From UBA2965 sp036526135 (GTDB taxonomy: Bacteria > Pseudomonadota > Gammaproteobacteria > Pseudomonadales > Azotimanducaceae), in assembly GCA_036526135.1 (NCBI GenBank), contig DATCZA010000034.1:62001-126000 (forward strand): a stretch of 64,000 nt of DNA. Reading direction: 5' to 3'. Position numbers and translations under genes: made by a program. This document shows, in pieces, positions 42,690 through 51,513 of this stretch. Under the pieces are notes generated by a model. The model saw only the letters and a program-made list of their open reading frames with translations, did not search any database and had not been told where the DNA came from. Every line of letters starts with the position of its first letter. Position 1 is the stretch's first letter.

Positions 42690-43628
42690 TCAGCTTTCGG
42701 GCGTGCCGCTCATGGCCCGGCGCAGGGCGGCACAGGCATCCTCGAACGGCTTTCGGCTCGACTCGAAAAGATGCGCGGTGCCGCAGAAGTCGTGAATCAG
42801 GCCGGCGCAGCAGATCAGCTCTGCCCGCGTGCCCGCGGCTTTCAACGCCTCGGCGAAAGCGTTGCCTTCGTCCCGGAGCGGGTCGAACTCCGCGGTCAGG
42901 ATCAGCGCTGGCGGCAGGCGGCCCAGATCGTCTGCCCGAATGGGCGAAGCGTACGCCTGAGAACGGCGTGACCTATCGGGCACGTAGTGGTCCCAGAACC
43001 AGATCATCGTTGCCGTCTCGAGCAGGTAGCCGCTCCGGTTCTCCTCGTAGGAGGCCCGGTTGAAGTCCGCATCGATAACGGGATAGAAGAGCAGCTGATA
43101 GTCGATGGCCGGACCGCCTTCGTCCCGTGCGCGCAGGCTCACGGCGGCGGCCAGATTTCCGCCCGCGCTTTCGCCGGCCACTGCCAGGCGGCCGTTGCCC
43201 TCCAGCTCGCTCGCGTGTTCCGCCAGCCAGCAAGTGGCGGCGTACGCGTCGTCGATGGCCGCGGGGTAGGGATGCTCGGGCGCCAGCCGGTAATCCACGG
43301 AGACGACCAGGCACCCCGTGTTTCGGCAGAGATTGCGGCAGACGGTATCGGCGGTATCGAGGTCGCCGAATACCCAGCCCCCGCCGTGAAAGTTCACCAG
43401 CATGGGAAACGGGCCATCTCCCTGGGGACGGTAGACGCGCAGCGCAATGGATCCGGCTGGCCCGGGCGCGGCCAGCTCGTTCACCGCGGCGACGGTGATC
43501 TGCTCGTCCCTCGGCCGCAAGAGGCGGTAAGCGGCGCGGGCATCGGCGGGCGACAGTTCGTGCAGGGGAGGTCCCGGCACCTGGGCGAGCTGCTCGAGAA
43601 AACTCTGGTATTCCGGCGCTAACGGCAT
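42690..43628 (-). CDS. Alpha/beta hydrolase of the hormone-sensitive lipase (HSL) family
   Basis: A protein of 312 residues. The oxyanion motif is FHGGGWVFGD, the nucleophile elbow AVAGESAGGNLA, and Asp/His are in EFDPLRDEG and GLIHDF. These define the bacterial HSL esterases, which hydrolyse short acyl esters. ATG at 43628 begins MPLAPEYQSFLEQL, the normal N-terminus; the open frame continues far upstream only as an antisense shadow of the ClpP-like gene. It forms a likely unit with the YciI and SDR genes. Confidence 0.92.
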   Translation of the reverse strand: MPLAPEYQSFLEQLAQVPGPPLHELSPADARAAYRLLRPRDEQITVAAVNELAAPGPAGSIALRVYRPQGDGPFPMLVNFHGGGWVFGDLDTADTVCRNLCRNTGCLVVSVDYRLAPEHPYPAAIDDAYAATCWLAEHASELEGNGRLAVAGESAGGNLAAAVSLRARDEGGPAIDYQLLFYPVIDADFNRASYEENRSGYLLETATMIWFWDHYVPDRSRRSQAYASPIRADDLGRLPPALILTAEFDPLRDEGNAFAEALKAAGTRAELICCAGLIHDFCGTAHLFESSRKPFEDACAALRRAMSGTPES

Positions 43629-43688
43629 TCGTATCCCCCGTGTAGAATGCGCCCCAAGTTTAAACCGAAAGATATCTGGAGACACCGG

Positions 43689-44279
43689 ATGACGAGGCTT
43701 GATGGCGTGGAAGAAGCGGCGGAGGTAGCCAAGCAGTTTCAGTTTCTGGAGAACACGCTGCTCAAGAACCGAACCTTGACCCTGTTCGGGGAGATCAACA
43801 AGGACGTCGCCCAGCGCACGGCGGAGAAACTTCTGGCGCTGGCATACGAGTCGGACGACCCCATCGTGCTCTACATCGGATCCCCCGGTGGGCACGTGGA
43901 GTCGGGCGATACGATTTTCGACATGATCCGGTATATCAAGCCGAACGTGAAAGCCGTGGGCACCGGCTGGGTCGGGAGCATCGCAACGCACATCTACCTC
44001 GCGCCCGACCGCGAGGACCGCTTCTGCCTCCCCAACACCCGGTTTCTCATCCATCAGCCTGCGGGCGGCTTTGGCGGGAGCGCATCGGACGTGGAGATCC
44101 ACGCCCGCGAGATCGTCAGAACCCGTCAGCGCATCAACGCCATCATCGCGGAGCAGACGGGCCAGCCCCTCGAACGGGTGGAAGAGGACACCGACCGCGA
44201 CTACTGGATGAGCGCCGAAGAGTCGGTGGAGTACGGCATCGTGGGTCGAATCATCTCGAGCATCGACGAGCTCGGCTGA
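43689..44279 (+). CDS. ClpP-like serine protease paralogue
   Basis: A protein of 196 residues. Counting from ATG 43689, the catalytic residues fall at Ser97 (GTGWVGSIATHIYL), His122 (FLIHQP) and Asp171 (DTDRDYWMSAEES), the same numbers as in mature E. coli ClpP. The handle-region and GSPGG oxyanion loop are kept. However, the N-terminal axial-loop residues and the usual ASMGA context of the Ser are different, and no Clp ATPase gene is near. It is thus probably a second, specialised ClpP. GGAG at 43678 supports the start. Confidence 0.88.
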   Translation: MTRLDGVEEAAEVAKQFQFLENTLLKNRTLTLFGEINKDVAQRTAEKLLALAYESDDPIVLYIGSPGGHVESGDTIFDMIRYIKPNVKAVGTGWVGSIATHIYLAPDREDRFCLPNTRFLIHQPAGGFGGSASDVEIHAREIVRTRQRINAIIAEQTGQPLERVEEDTDRDYWMSAEESVEYGIVGRIISSIDELG

Positions 44280-44298
44280 CGACGGGCCACCACCGGTC

Positions 44299-45036
44299 TC
44301 ACTTGCCGAAGCGCTCGAGCCGCTCCTCGAGATCGGGCCCCCTGCCTGGGCTGTTGCTTCGTTCGAACGCAAGGCCGTCGGCTAGCGTGTGGTTCAACCC
44401 GCCGTTCACCAGCATCTTGTCGGCTCGCAGCGTGAACCAGGAGTTCTCCAGGAACGTGCGGGCCATGGCGACGGCTGCCTCGAGCAGTTCCTCATCCGGC
44501 ACGCAGCGCACCGCTAGACCGATGGCGGCCGCCTCCTCACCGTCGATGACGCGGCCGCTGTACATGAGCTCCTTGGCGCGAGCCAGGCCGACTCTTCTAG
44601 GCAGGCGCTGGCTCATCCCCCAGGTTGGTGACATTGCCCACTTGCCGTGGGTGTCCGCAATCTTCGCGCCGCGGGCGGTGATGATGAGATCGCAGGCCAG
44701 CGCAAGCTCCAGCGAGCCCGTGTAGCAATGGCCCTGAACGGCCGCGATGACCGGCTGTGGCAGCCCCTCGATGGCATCCAGCGTTTCGGCCTGGAAGTGC
44801 GGGCCCGGCGCGCGCTCCCCGGCCTGAATGGCTTTCAGGTCGTTCCCGGCGGAGAAGGACCTTCCTTCGCCGCGCAGCAGCACGCAGCCCACGTTGTCGA
44901 CATCTTGCGCTATGTCGTCCACGTGGCGGCGCAGCTCCACAAACAGGCTGGGGCTCAGCGCGTTCAAGGCTTCCGGTCTGTTCAGGGTGAGGATTGCCAG
45001 ACCTTCGCGGTCCTCCCGCAGTACGAGTTCGCTCAT
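44299..45036 (-). CDS. Enoyl-CoA hydratase/isomerase family protein
   Basis: A protein of 245 residues. The crotonase fold shows FSAGNDLKAIQ and YTGSLELALACDL. The first catalytic Glu is present (SLELAL), but the second position reads ADTHGKWAMSP, with no Glu. Such one-Glu members often act as isomerases or on other acyl-CoAs. It is convergent with the ClpP-like gene and follows the acyl-CoA dehydrogenase gene by 36 bases, so the two are co-transcribed. Confidence 0.88.
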   Translation of the reverse strand: MSELVLREDREGLAILTLNRPEALNALSPSLFVELRRHVDDIAQDVDNVGCVLLRGEGRSFSAGNDLKAIQAGERAPGPHFQAETLDAIEGLPQPVIAAVQGHCYTGSLELALACDLIITARGAKIADTHGKWAMSPTWGMSQRLPRRVGLARAKELMYSGRVIDGEEAAAIGLAVRCVPDEELLEAAVAMARTFLENSWFTLRADKMLVNGGLNHTLADGLAFERSNSPGRGPDLEERLERFGK

Positions 45037-45072
45037 GTCACTTCCCTTGAGAGTTGTCGGCCAGCGCCCCGT

Positions 45073-46272
45073 TCACAGGCCGAGGACCAGCTTGGCGACG
45101 ATGTTCTTCTGCACCTCGTTGGTGCCTCCAGCGATGGAGCTGGCGCGCAGGTTGAAGTAGCGCGGCATGGCGGTTGCGCCGTCCGCGGGTCCTACCACGG
45201 GGACGTTGCTGCCCACCTGCCGGGCCTCGGGCTGATGGGGCGCGATGTACTGGCCCATGGCTTCGACGGTCAGCTCGGTGAGGCGCTGGCCGATGTCGGC
45301 GCCCAGGTTCTTCATTATGGAGGATTCGGGCCCGGGGTTCTGGCCCCGGGAGAGCGCGGCCATGATGCGAAACTCGGTGTATTGAATGGCCTGCAGCTTT
45401 ACGTCGGTTTCGTCCAGCGCCCGCTTGAAATCCGGGTCTTCGGCCAGGGAAGCGCCATCGGCGGGAACCTGGCCGGCCAGTTTGCGAACCCGGGTCAGGG
45501 CCGTCCGGTAGGCGGCGCTGCCGCCGCCACCTCGTTCGAACTCGAGCAGGTACTTGGCCACGGTCCAGCCGTCGTTCTCCTCACCGACACGGTTGGCCTT
45601 GGGAACCCTGACATCGTCGAAGAACACCTGATTGACCTCGTGAGTGCCCGATGCGAACACGATGGGCTCCACGCTGATGCCCGGCGTGTCCATGTCGAGA
45701 AGCAGAAACGTGATCCCCTGCTGGGGACGTCCCCCGTCGTCGGTTCTGACGAGGCAGAACATGCGATTGGCGTAATGCGCGTGGGTGGTCCAGATCTTGG
45801 TTCCGTTCAGGACGTAGTGGTCGCCGTCGCCGTCTGCCCGGAGCTTGAGGGAGGCGAGATCCGACCCGGAACCCGGCTCCGAGTAGCCCTGGCACCAGTA
45901 GTCCTCGCCGGAGAGAATCCGCGGGAGGTAATAAGCTTTCTGGGCTTCGGTTCCGTAGCCGATCAGCATCGGGCCGCACATGCCAAGGCCCATCGGCGCG
46001 AGCGAGGGTGCGCCGGCAAGGGTGGTCTCCGTGGACCAGATGTACCGGCGCGTCAGGTCCCAGCCGGTGCCCCCGTATTCCCGGGGCCACGCGGGGGCGA
46101 CCCAGCCCTTGGCGTGCAGGATGCGGTGCCAGCGGATGTTGTGCTCGTAATCCAGGAAGATGCCGGGGCAGAAGCGCTGGGCTTCGCGCAGCTCGTCGTC
46201 CAGGGCCCCGTCGAGAAAAACCCGAACCTCGTCGCGGAAGCGTTCGTGCTCCGCGCTGAAGGAAATGTCCAT
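45073..46272 (-). CDS. Acyl-CoA dehydrogenase (FadE type)
   Basis: A protein of 399 residues, of the same type as that at 14467. The signature is WCQGYSEPGSGSDLASLKL, then YVLNGTKIWTTHAHYAN, and the C-terminus SIAGGTNEVQKNIVAKLVLG. At the usual Glu site of the C-terminal motif it has Ala/Gly, so the catalytic base probably lies elsewhere. It may be the partner of another FadE subunit. The start overlaps the ChaC stop by one base (TAATG), and the crotonase gene follows. Confidence 0.91.
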   Translation of the reverse strand: MDISFSAEHERFRDEVRVFLDGALDDELREAQRFCPGIFLDYEHNIRWHRILHAKGWVAPAWPREYGGTGWDLTRRYIWSTETTLAGAPSLAPMGLGMCGPMLIGYGTEAQKAYYLPRILSGEDYWCQGYSEPGSGSDLASLKLRADGDGDHYVLNGTKIWTTHAHYANRMFCLVRTDDGGRPQQGITFLLLDMDTPGISVEPIVFASGTHEVNQVFFDDVRVPKANRVGEENDGWTVAKYLLEFERGGGGSAAYRTALTRVRKLAGQVPADGASLAEDPDFKRALDETDVKLQAIQYTEFRIMAALSRGQNPGPESSIMKNLGADIGQRLTELTVEAMGQYIAPHQPEARQVGSNVPVVGPADGATAMPRYFNLRASSIAGGTNEVQKNIVAKLVLGL

Positions 46273-46811
46273 TATCTGCTCCCGGATACGTGCCGGACGG
46301 CCGCTTCCAACTCGAACACATGGGCGTCCTGGGCGTCAAGCTGACGCAGCGCTTCGGCCAGGTCGAGCAGGTAGTCGACGTTGCGGCCGCTCGGCCCCGC
46401 GCACTCGCTGATCTGGCGAGCCATCTCCGCAAGCGGGGCGGGTCCCAGGAAAGCGTGATTGCCCGGGGGCGCGATGTAGACCACTCCCGTGGTGGCCGGC
46501 GCAGGATTGTAGCGAGAGAAATGCAGTTCCACGTCGAAGCGCCGATAGCCGTTCTTCTCTCGATGATCCAGCGCCGCGAATATGGCTTCGACATCGCCCC
46601 TGTCCACGAGATAGGCCATGCCGTCGCAATGACCGCCTTCCTCCTCGATGAGGGTCACCACCCTGCCGGGCTGGCGGGGCATGCCGCGGTGGTCGTGGGA
46701 GCCCTGCCAGAAGCGGCGCGCCCAGCCGTGGAGGCGGGCGGGGCGGCGCTCCACGTAAGCGATCTCCGGGCGCCAGATGAGGGATCCGTAGCCGAACAGC
46801 CAGACGTTCAT
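46272..46811 (-). CDS. Gamma-glutamylcyclotransferase (ChaC-like)
   Basis: A protein of 179 residues. It opens with the substrate-binding FGYGSLIWRPE and contains the catalytic Glu in LDHREKNGYRR, both diagnostic of ChaC. ChaC enzymes cleave glutathione to 5-oxoproline and Cys-Gly. It is encoded between the M20 peptidase and acyl-CoA dehydrogenase genes, all minus-strand and closely spaced. A role in thiol turnover is inferred from the family. Confidence 0.92.
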   Translation of the reverse strand: MNVWLFGYGSLIWRPEIAYVERRPARLHGWARRFWQGSHDHRGMPRQPGRVVTLIEEEGGHCDGMAYLVDRGDVEAIFAALDHREKNGYRRFDVELHFSRYNPAPATTGVVYIAPPGNHAFLGPAPLAEMARQISECAGPSGRNVDYLLDLAEALRQLDAQDAHVFELEAAVRHVSGSR

Positions 46812-46827
46812 CAGGCCGGGCGGGCGG

Positions 46828-48009
46828 TCAGGCCAGGCCCTTCGAGATCGCGAACGCTTTGTTCACCTCCGCCTGCAGCGAGCCATCCAGGAGGTAGTCG
46901 GCGGCGGTCAGAGCCAGGGCTTTCGCGCCGTCGATGGCCGCGGCGTCGCCCTGCTCGGAACGAGCCCACTTGGCGAACTCCGGGTTGTGGATGACGACGT
47001 TGGGTGGAGCACAGGCCAGCATCGGATGTATGGATGGTACCCGGTAGCTGACGTTCCCCATGTCGGTGCTGCCCGCGCCGCCGAGGGAAGCGGGTTTGAG
47101 AAACTCGCGCCCCAGACGCTCGCCGTGGGCCTGGAAGCGGTTGGCAAGAGGCCAGTTGGTGTTCAGGTCCAGGTAGTCGACGTTCGCCCAGTTGACCTCT
47201 AATTCGCAGCCGCTCCCTTTTGCGCCTGCCTCGAAACATGCCTGCACGCGCGGCTTCAGGCGGGCAAGATCCTGTTCGTTGGCGGCTCGCACGTAGAAGG
47301 CCCCGGCGGCCCGGTCGGGGACGATGTTCGGTGCCAGGCCTCCTTCGGTGACGATGCCGTGGATGCGCTCGTGATCGCGTATGTGCTGGCGCAGGTTGGA
47401 TATGGCCTGGTAGGCGAGCAGGAGGCCGTCGAGGGCATTGATGCCCTTGTGAGGCATCGCCGAGGCGTGGGCAGAGCGGCCGTGATAGATCACCTCCACC
47501 TCGGCAACGCAGATGCAGGGCATGGTCGCAAGATTCACCCCCGCGGGATGGATCATCATCGCCGCGTCCACGCCGTCGAATGCGCCCGCCCGCGCCATCA
47601 GTTCCTTTCCGCCCCCGCGTTCCTCGGCAGGGGTCCCGATGAGTCGGACGGTCCCGGGCAGCTCATCTTCCACCGCCTTGAGCCCCAGAGCGGCACCGAG
47701 AGCGGATGTCGCGATGAGGTTGTGGCCGCACGCGTGGCCGATCCCGGGCAGAGCATCGTACTCCGCGAGAATCGCCACGGTGGGCCCCGACGTGCGCCCG
47801 CCAAAGCTTCCCTGGAAGGCGGTTTCCAGCGTGAAAACGCCCGTTTCCACCGGAAGATCGAACCGCCTGGCCGTGCTTGCCAGCAGCGCGCAGGCATCGT
47901 GCTCCTCGAAAGCGAGCTCCGGATTGGCGTGAATGGCATGGGACACGGCGAGCAGCTCGTCGGCGAGCTCGTCGATTCGGTTGACGATGGCCTGCTGTCT
48001 TCCGTCCAT
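46828..48009 (-). CDS. M20-family metal-dependent amidohydrolase
   Basis: A protein of 393 residues. It has the M20/AbgB-like pattern with the metal-binding GHACGHNLIATSALGAA, the catalytic Glu in GTPAEERGGGK, and the dimerisation domain (YHGRSAHASAMPHKGINALD). These cytoplasmic enzymes hydrolyse N-acyl amino acids or p-aminobenzoyl-glutamate. ATG at 48009 gives the usual N-terminus; the 28 codons further upstream are not family-like. It diverges from the crotonase at 48111. Confidence 0.9.
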   Translation of the reverse strand: MDGRQQAIVNRIDELADELLAVSHAIHANPELAFEEHDACALLASTARRFDLPVETGVFTLETAFQGSFGGRTSGPTVAILAEYDALPGIGHACGHNLIATSALGAALGLKAVEDELPGTVRLIGTPAEERGGGKELMARAGAFDGVDAAMMIHPAGVNLATMPCICVAEVEVIYHGRSAHASAMPHKGINALDGLLLAYQAISNLRQHIRDHERIHGIVTEGGLAPNIVPDRAAGAFYVRAANEQDLARLKPRVQACFEAGAKGSGCELEVNWANVDYLDLNTNWPLANRFQAHGERLGREFLKPASLGGAGSTDMGNVSYRVPSIHPMLACAPPNVVIHNPEFAKWARSEQGDAAAIDGAKALALTAADYLLDGSLQAEVNKAFAISKGLA

Positions 48010-48110
48010 ATTCCGGTCAGGTCGATATAATGCCCTCGAGTATGGGGCATCGTGCGGCACGCCTCCAGAGGAATGCCGCGGCGCTTTGATCACCAGGAAG
48101 GGAGATATCC

Positions 48111-48950
48111 GTGGCTTACGATTACGAGCTGCTCGACGTGGACATCGATGGGCGGGTAGCGACGGTAACCGTCAGCAATCCGCCCATCAACCTCATCACC
48201 GTGGCCCTCTACCGCGAGCTTGCGAGTCTCGGCGCCGAGCTTCGGGCCGACCCGAACCTAACGGTGGTGGTGATGAAGAGTGCGGACCCGGACTTCTTTC
48301 TCGCGCATTTCGACGTGGAAACCATTCTTTCGTTCCCCGTGGACGGTGAGGCCCAACGCTCCGCCGAGCTTTCGGAGTACCACCTCATGTGCGAGCGGTT
48401 CCGCACCATGGACAAGGTGACCATCGCGCAGATCGAAGGGCGCGTCGGCGGTGGCGGAAGCGAGCTGGCAGCAAGCTTCGACATGCGTTTCGGGGTGCGC
48501 GGTCGAACGAAGATCAACCAGATGGAGGTGCCCCTGGGCATTCTCCCTGGCGGGACCGGAACACAGCGTCTGCCTAGGCTGGTGGGTCGGGGGCGCGCGC
48601 TGGAGATCGTGCTGGGCGGCGCTGATCTCGATGCCGAGACGGCGGAAAGCTGGGGCTATCTGAACCGCATATTCGAGCCGGAGGAAATCGGCGGGTTCGT
48701 GGCGGCGCTTGCGCGACGGATCGCGTCGTACCCGGTGGAGGCCGTGAGGCTGGCGAAAGAGGCCGTTCTGGGGGCCGAGACCCCCGTTCACCAAGGGCTC
48801 TCGAACGAAGCCTACCTGTTTCAGCGGCTGCTGCGCACGGAAGGCGCCCAGCGCAACATGCGCAGGTTCCTCCAGATCGGCGGGCAAACCCGGGAAGGCG
48901 AGCTGCGGATGGGCGAGCTGTGTGCAGAGCTTGGCGAGGAATCCCGATGA
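48111..48950 (+). CDS. Enoyl-CoA hydratase/isomerase family protein
   Basis: A protein of 279 residues. The first oxyanion loop is atypical (PDFFLAHFDVETIL), and the second is GGGGSELAASFDMRFG. Both expected Glu positions are filled, in SELAASFD and NQMEVPLGILPGG. The C-terminal extension is about 20 residues longer than usual. It starts at GTG 48111 after AGGGAGATATCC and is followed directly by the outer-membrane protein gene, perhaps in the same transcript. Confidence 0.9.
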   Translation: MAYDYELLDVDIDGRVATVTVSNPPINLITVALYRELASLGAELRADPNLTVVVMKSADPDFFLAHFDVETILSFPVDGEAQRSAELSEYHLMCERFRTMDKVTIAQIEGRVGGGGSELAASFDMRFGVRGRTKINQMEVPLGILPGGTGTQRLPRLVGRGRALEIVLGGADLDAETAESWGYLNRIFEPEEIGGFVAALARRIASYPVEAVRLAKEAVLGAETPVHQGLSNEAYLFQRLLRTEGAQRNMRRFLQIGGQTREGELRMGELCAELGEESR

Positions 48951-48990
48951 CCCCGTATCGGCAACCATCCGGTCGCCGGTCGATCCCGGC

Positions 48991-50325
48991 GTGAGTCGCC
49001 ACTGGTGCCAGGGCGCTCTGGCGTCCATGCTGGGGTGTGCCCTCCTTTGGAGCTCCTGTGCTGCCGCGGACCAGGCTGGCGGCTGGTATGCGGGCGTGGG
49101 GATCGGCTGGAATCACGCCGAGAACATGGAGCTGGACGAGTTGGGCGGCGTCGTCGACTACGACTTCGGCGCTCCGGTCTGGTCTGCGGCGCTGGGTTGG
49201 GCTTTCGGGCCGGACTGGCGGGTGGAAGTCGAGGCGTCGCGGCAGCGCAACGACGTGGAGCTCGTGTCGTTTTCCGCGCCGGTATCGGCGTCTGCCGCCG
49301 CCCTCGACCCCGCTCCCGAGAACGCTTTTTCCGCGACGACGTTGGCGATCAACGCGGTGCGCGAGTTTGCGGTGGGAAGGGACTTTCGCCCTTACCTCGG
49401 CGCTGGCGTCGGGTTGGCCTGGACGGAACTGGACATAACCGATGGCAGCATAGAGGCGCAGATTGATCCCGAGCCCAGAGATCCTTTAGTCGACGACCAG
49501 GCCACGAGCTTTGCATTTCAACTGATCGGGGGGATCAGCCTGCCCCTGACCCGAAGGATGGATCTGGGGGTCGAGTACCGTTACTGGCAGGCGCCGTCCG
49601 TAAAGCTGAAGGAGTTCACAGGGACCAAGCTCGATACGAAACATGCCGTTCATTCAGGCTGGCTGCAGCTGCGCTACCGTTCCGGCGGCGTCGAGCGGTC
49701 GCGGCCGGCAGCGTCCCCTCGGCCTTCGCCCCGGGGCTTCTACCTCACCACCTTTGCGGGCGCGGGATTCTCCGTGGACGTCGAGATCGATCCCGGTCAG
49801 ACGAATTTCGACGCTCTGGACGTGGGCCCGGTGGCGGCGTTCGGGGTTGGTTACGCGCTCAGCCGGCGCTGGCGCTTCGAGCTGGAAACCGCGTTTCGGA
49901 AGAACGAGGTCGAGCTTCTGGATTTCGGGCTCAGGTTCGGTTCCAAGCAGGGCTCGGGCCGGATCCGCTCCACCAGCCTGCTCGCGTCCGGCATCTACCA
50001 GTTCTTTCCGGAAGCCCGGACCCGCCCTTACCTGGGTGTCGGCGCGGGGCTCGTGTGGGCCGACTACGACGTAGACGTTCTCGATGAGCTGTTCGTGGAC
50101 GACAAGGACCAATCTTACGCGGCCGAGTTTCGCCTGGGTGCAGAGGTCAGCGTGTCCCAGCGGCTGACGGTGTCGGCGGAATACCGGTACTGGATTTCGA
50201 GCGATCTGAAGATGACGGGGCCGGACGGCGGCCCGGTGGAGGCCTACCAGCAGACCCACTCGATGATGGTGGGTCTGCGGTACGCCCTGGGTTCGGGGCG
50301 CTCAGCGGGCGCTTCCGGCCGCTAG
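48991..50325 (+). CDS. Tandem two-barrel outer-membrane protein (opacity/OmpA-like)
   Basis: A protein of 444 residues. After a signal peptide (ending SSCAAADQ, about residue 25) there are two beta-barrel modules. Matched segments in barrel 1 and barrel 2 include DWRVEVEASRQRNDVELVSF with RWRFELETAFRKNEVELLDF, RPYLGAGVGLAW with RPYLGVGAGLVW, and EYRYWQAPS with EYRYWISSD. A short Pro/Ser/Arg linker (near residue 235) joins them. Each barrel has about eight strands, so the protein should span the outer membrane twice. GTG at 48991 gives a normal leader; ATG at 49027 is possible. Confidence 0.8.
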   Translation: MSRHWCQGALASMLGCALLWSSCAAADQAGGWYAGVGIGWNHAENMELDELGGVVDYDFGAPVWSAALGWAFGPDWRVEVEASRQRNDVELVSFSAPVSASAAALDPAPENAFSATTLAINAVREFAVGRDFRPYLGAGVGLAWTELDITDGSIEAQIDPEPRDPLVDDQATSFAFQLIGGISLPLTRRMDLGVEYRYWQAPSVKLKEFTGTKLDTKHAVHSGWLQLRYRSGGVERSRPAASPRPSPRGFYLTTFAGAGFSVDVEIDPGQTNFDALDVGPVAAFGVGYALSRRWRFELETAFRKNEVELLDFGLRFGSKQGSGRIRSTSLLASGIYQFFPEARTRPYLGVGAGLVWADYDVDVLDELFVDDKDQSYAAEFRLGAEVSVSQRLTVSAEYRYWISSDLKMTGPDGGPVEAYQQTHSMMVGLRYALGSGRSAGASGR

Positions 50326-50336
50326 GCGCCGCAGGC

Positions 50337-51377
50337 TCACTCGGCGGCGAAATTCAGCCGCGCGCACTCGGCCATGAAGCGCACGGCTTCCTCGTCCCCG
50401 GAAATGGTCAGACCGGTGAGGCCCGAATCCTCCCAGTCCCGGAAACGCCTGGCGATGCGCTCCTTGGGACCCACCAGGGCGCCCTGGTCGACGAACTCGT
50501 CGGGAACGGCGGCGATGGCCTCGTCCTTGCGCTTTGCCAGGTAGAGCTCCTGGATCCGCTCTGCGGCTTCGCCGAAGCCGCGCCTGATCATCATCTCCTT
50601 GTGGAAGTTCTTGGTCTTGTGGCCCATGCCGCCGACGTACAGCGCGATGCCTGGCTTGAGCCGGTCCAGAGCGCTTTTCACGTCGTCGGTCACCTGGACC
50701 GACGTACCTGCCTGCCGCTCGAACTGCTCCGACGTCTTGCCGCCTTTGGCAAGGCCCTCATCGATCCAGCCATCGTAGAGCGCTGCGGTTTCGGGCACGA
50801 ATCCCAGCGGCAGCCACCCGTCGGCGACCTCGGCCGTCAGGCGCACGGTGGACTCCATGCCAGTTCCCAGGAAGATGGGTATGTTCGGGTTCATGTGGAG
50901 GATCGACTTCAGCGGTTTGCCGATCCCCAGGGCGCCCTCGCCCTGGTAAGGCAGGCTGATCTCCTTGCCGGCGTGGGTGACGGGCTCTTCCCGGGCGAAG
51001 ATCTTCTTCATGATGGCCACGTAATCCTTGATCCGGTAGTAGGGCCGTCCCCAGGGCTGTCCGTACCAGCCCTCGACGATCTGCGGGCCGGAAACCCCGA
51101 TACCGCAGATGGCACGGTTGCCGCCCGCCAGCTGATCGAGCGTGGCGAACGCCATGGCGGCGTTGGCCGGCGTACGGGCAGCGAGCTGGATGACGCCGGT
51201 GCCGAGCCGGATGCGCTCGGTGTGAGCCGCGATGTAAGCCAGCGGCGTTATCGCGTCGGAACCGTAGGCCTCGGCCGTCCAGACGGAGTCGTAGCCCAGC
51301 CGCTCGGCCAGCTGAACCTTCTTCAATGGGATGTTCAGGTACGCGCCCGAATACCCTAAAGCCAGTCCCAGTTTCAT
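50337..51377 (-). CDS. LLM-class oxidoreductase, probably F420-dependent
   Basis: A protein of 346 residues with a luciferase-like TIM barrel. It has the start LGLALGYSGAYLN and the segments RLGYDSVWTAEAYGSDAITP and RLGTGVIQLAARTPA, which match the F420-dependent LLM group known mostly from Actinobacteria. It may reduce or oxidise an isoprenoid or steroid intermediate, but only the fold is secure. It is convergent with the outer-membrane protein gene and lies upstream of no other minus-strand gene. Confidence 0.86.
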   Translation of the reverse strand: MKLGLALGYSGAYLNIPLKKVQLAERLGYDSVWTAEAYGSDAITPLAYIAAHTERIRLGTGVIQLAARTPANAAMAFATLDQLAGGNRAICGIGVSGPQIVEGWYGQPWGRPYYRIKDYVAIMKKIFAREEPVTHAGKEISLPYQGEGALGIGKPLKSILHMNPNIPIFLGTGMESTVRLTAEVADGWLPLGFVPETAALYDGWIDEGLAKGGKTSEQFERQAGTSVQVTDDVKSALDRLKPGIALYVGGMGHKTKNFHKEMMIRRGFGEAAERIQELYLAKRKDEAIAAVPDEFVDQGALVGPKERIARRFRDWEDSGLTGLTISGDEEAVRFMAECARLNFAAE

Positions 51378-51513
51378 CGTCAGCTCCTGCGCGACTTTTG
51401 CCTGGAGCTTAACTCAAGTGGCGGCCGCCCGTCGGGCCGACCATCGGCGCGGTTGAACGCGGCGTCGCGCGAACGGCTAGACTTCGCTGCATCAACTTCA
51501 AGGTCGTATCGTC

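Noticed and set aside
43647..43688. In-frame upstream extension of the ClpP-like gene
   Set aside because: The extra 14 residues have no clear ribosome site, while GGAG lies just before ATG 43689 and that start gives the standard catalytic numbering.
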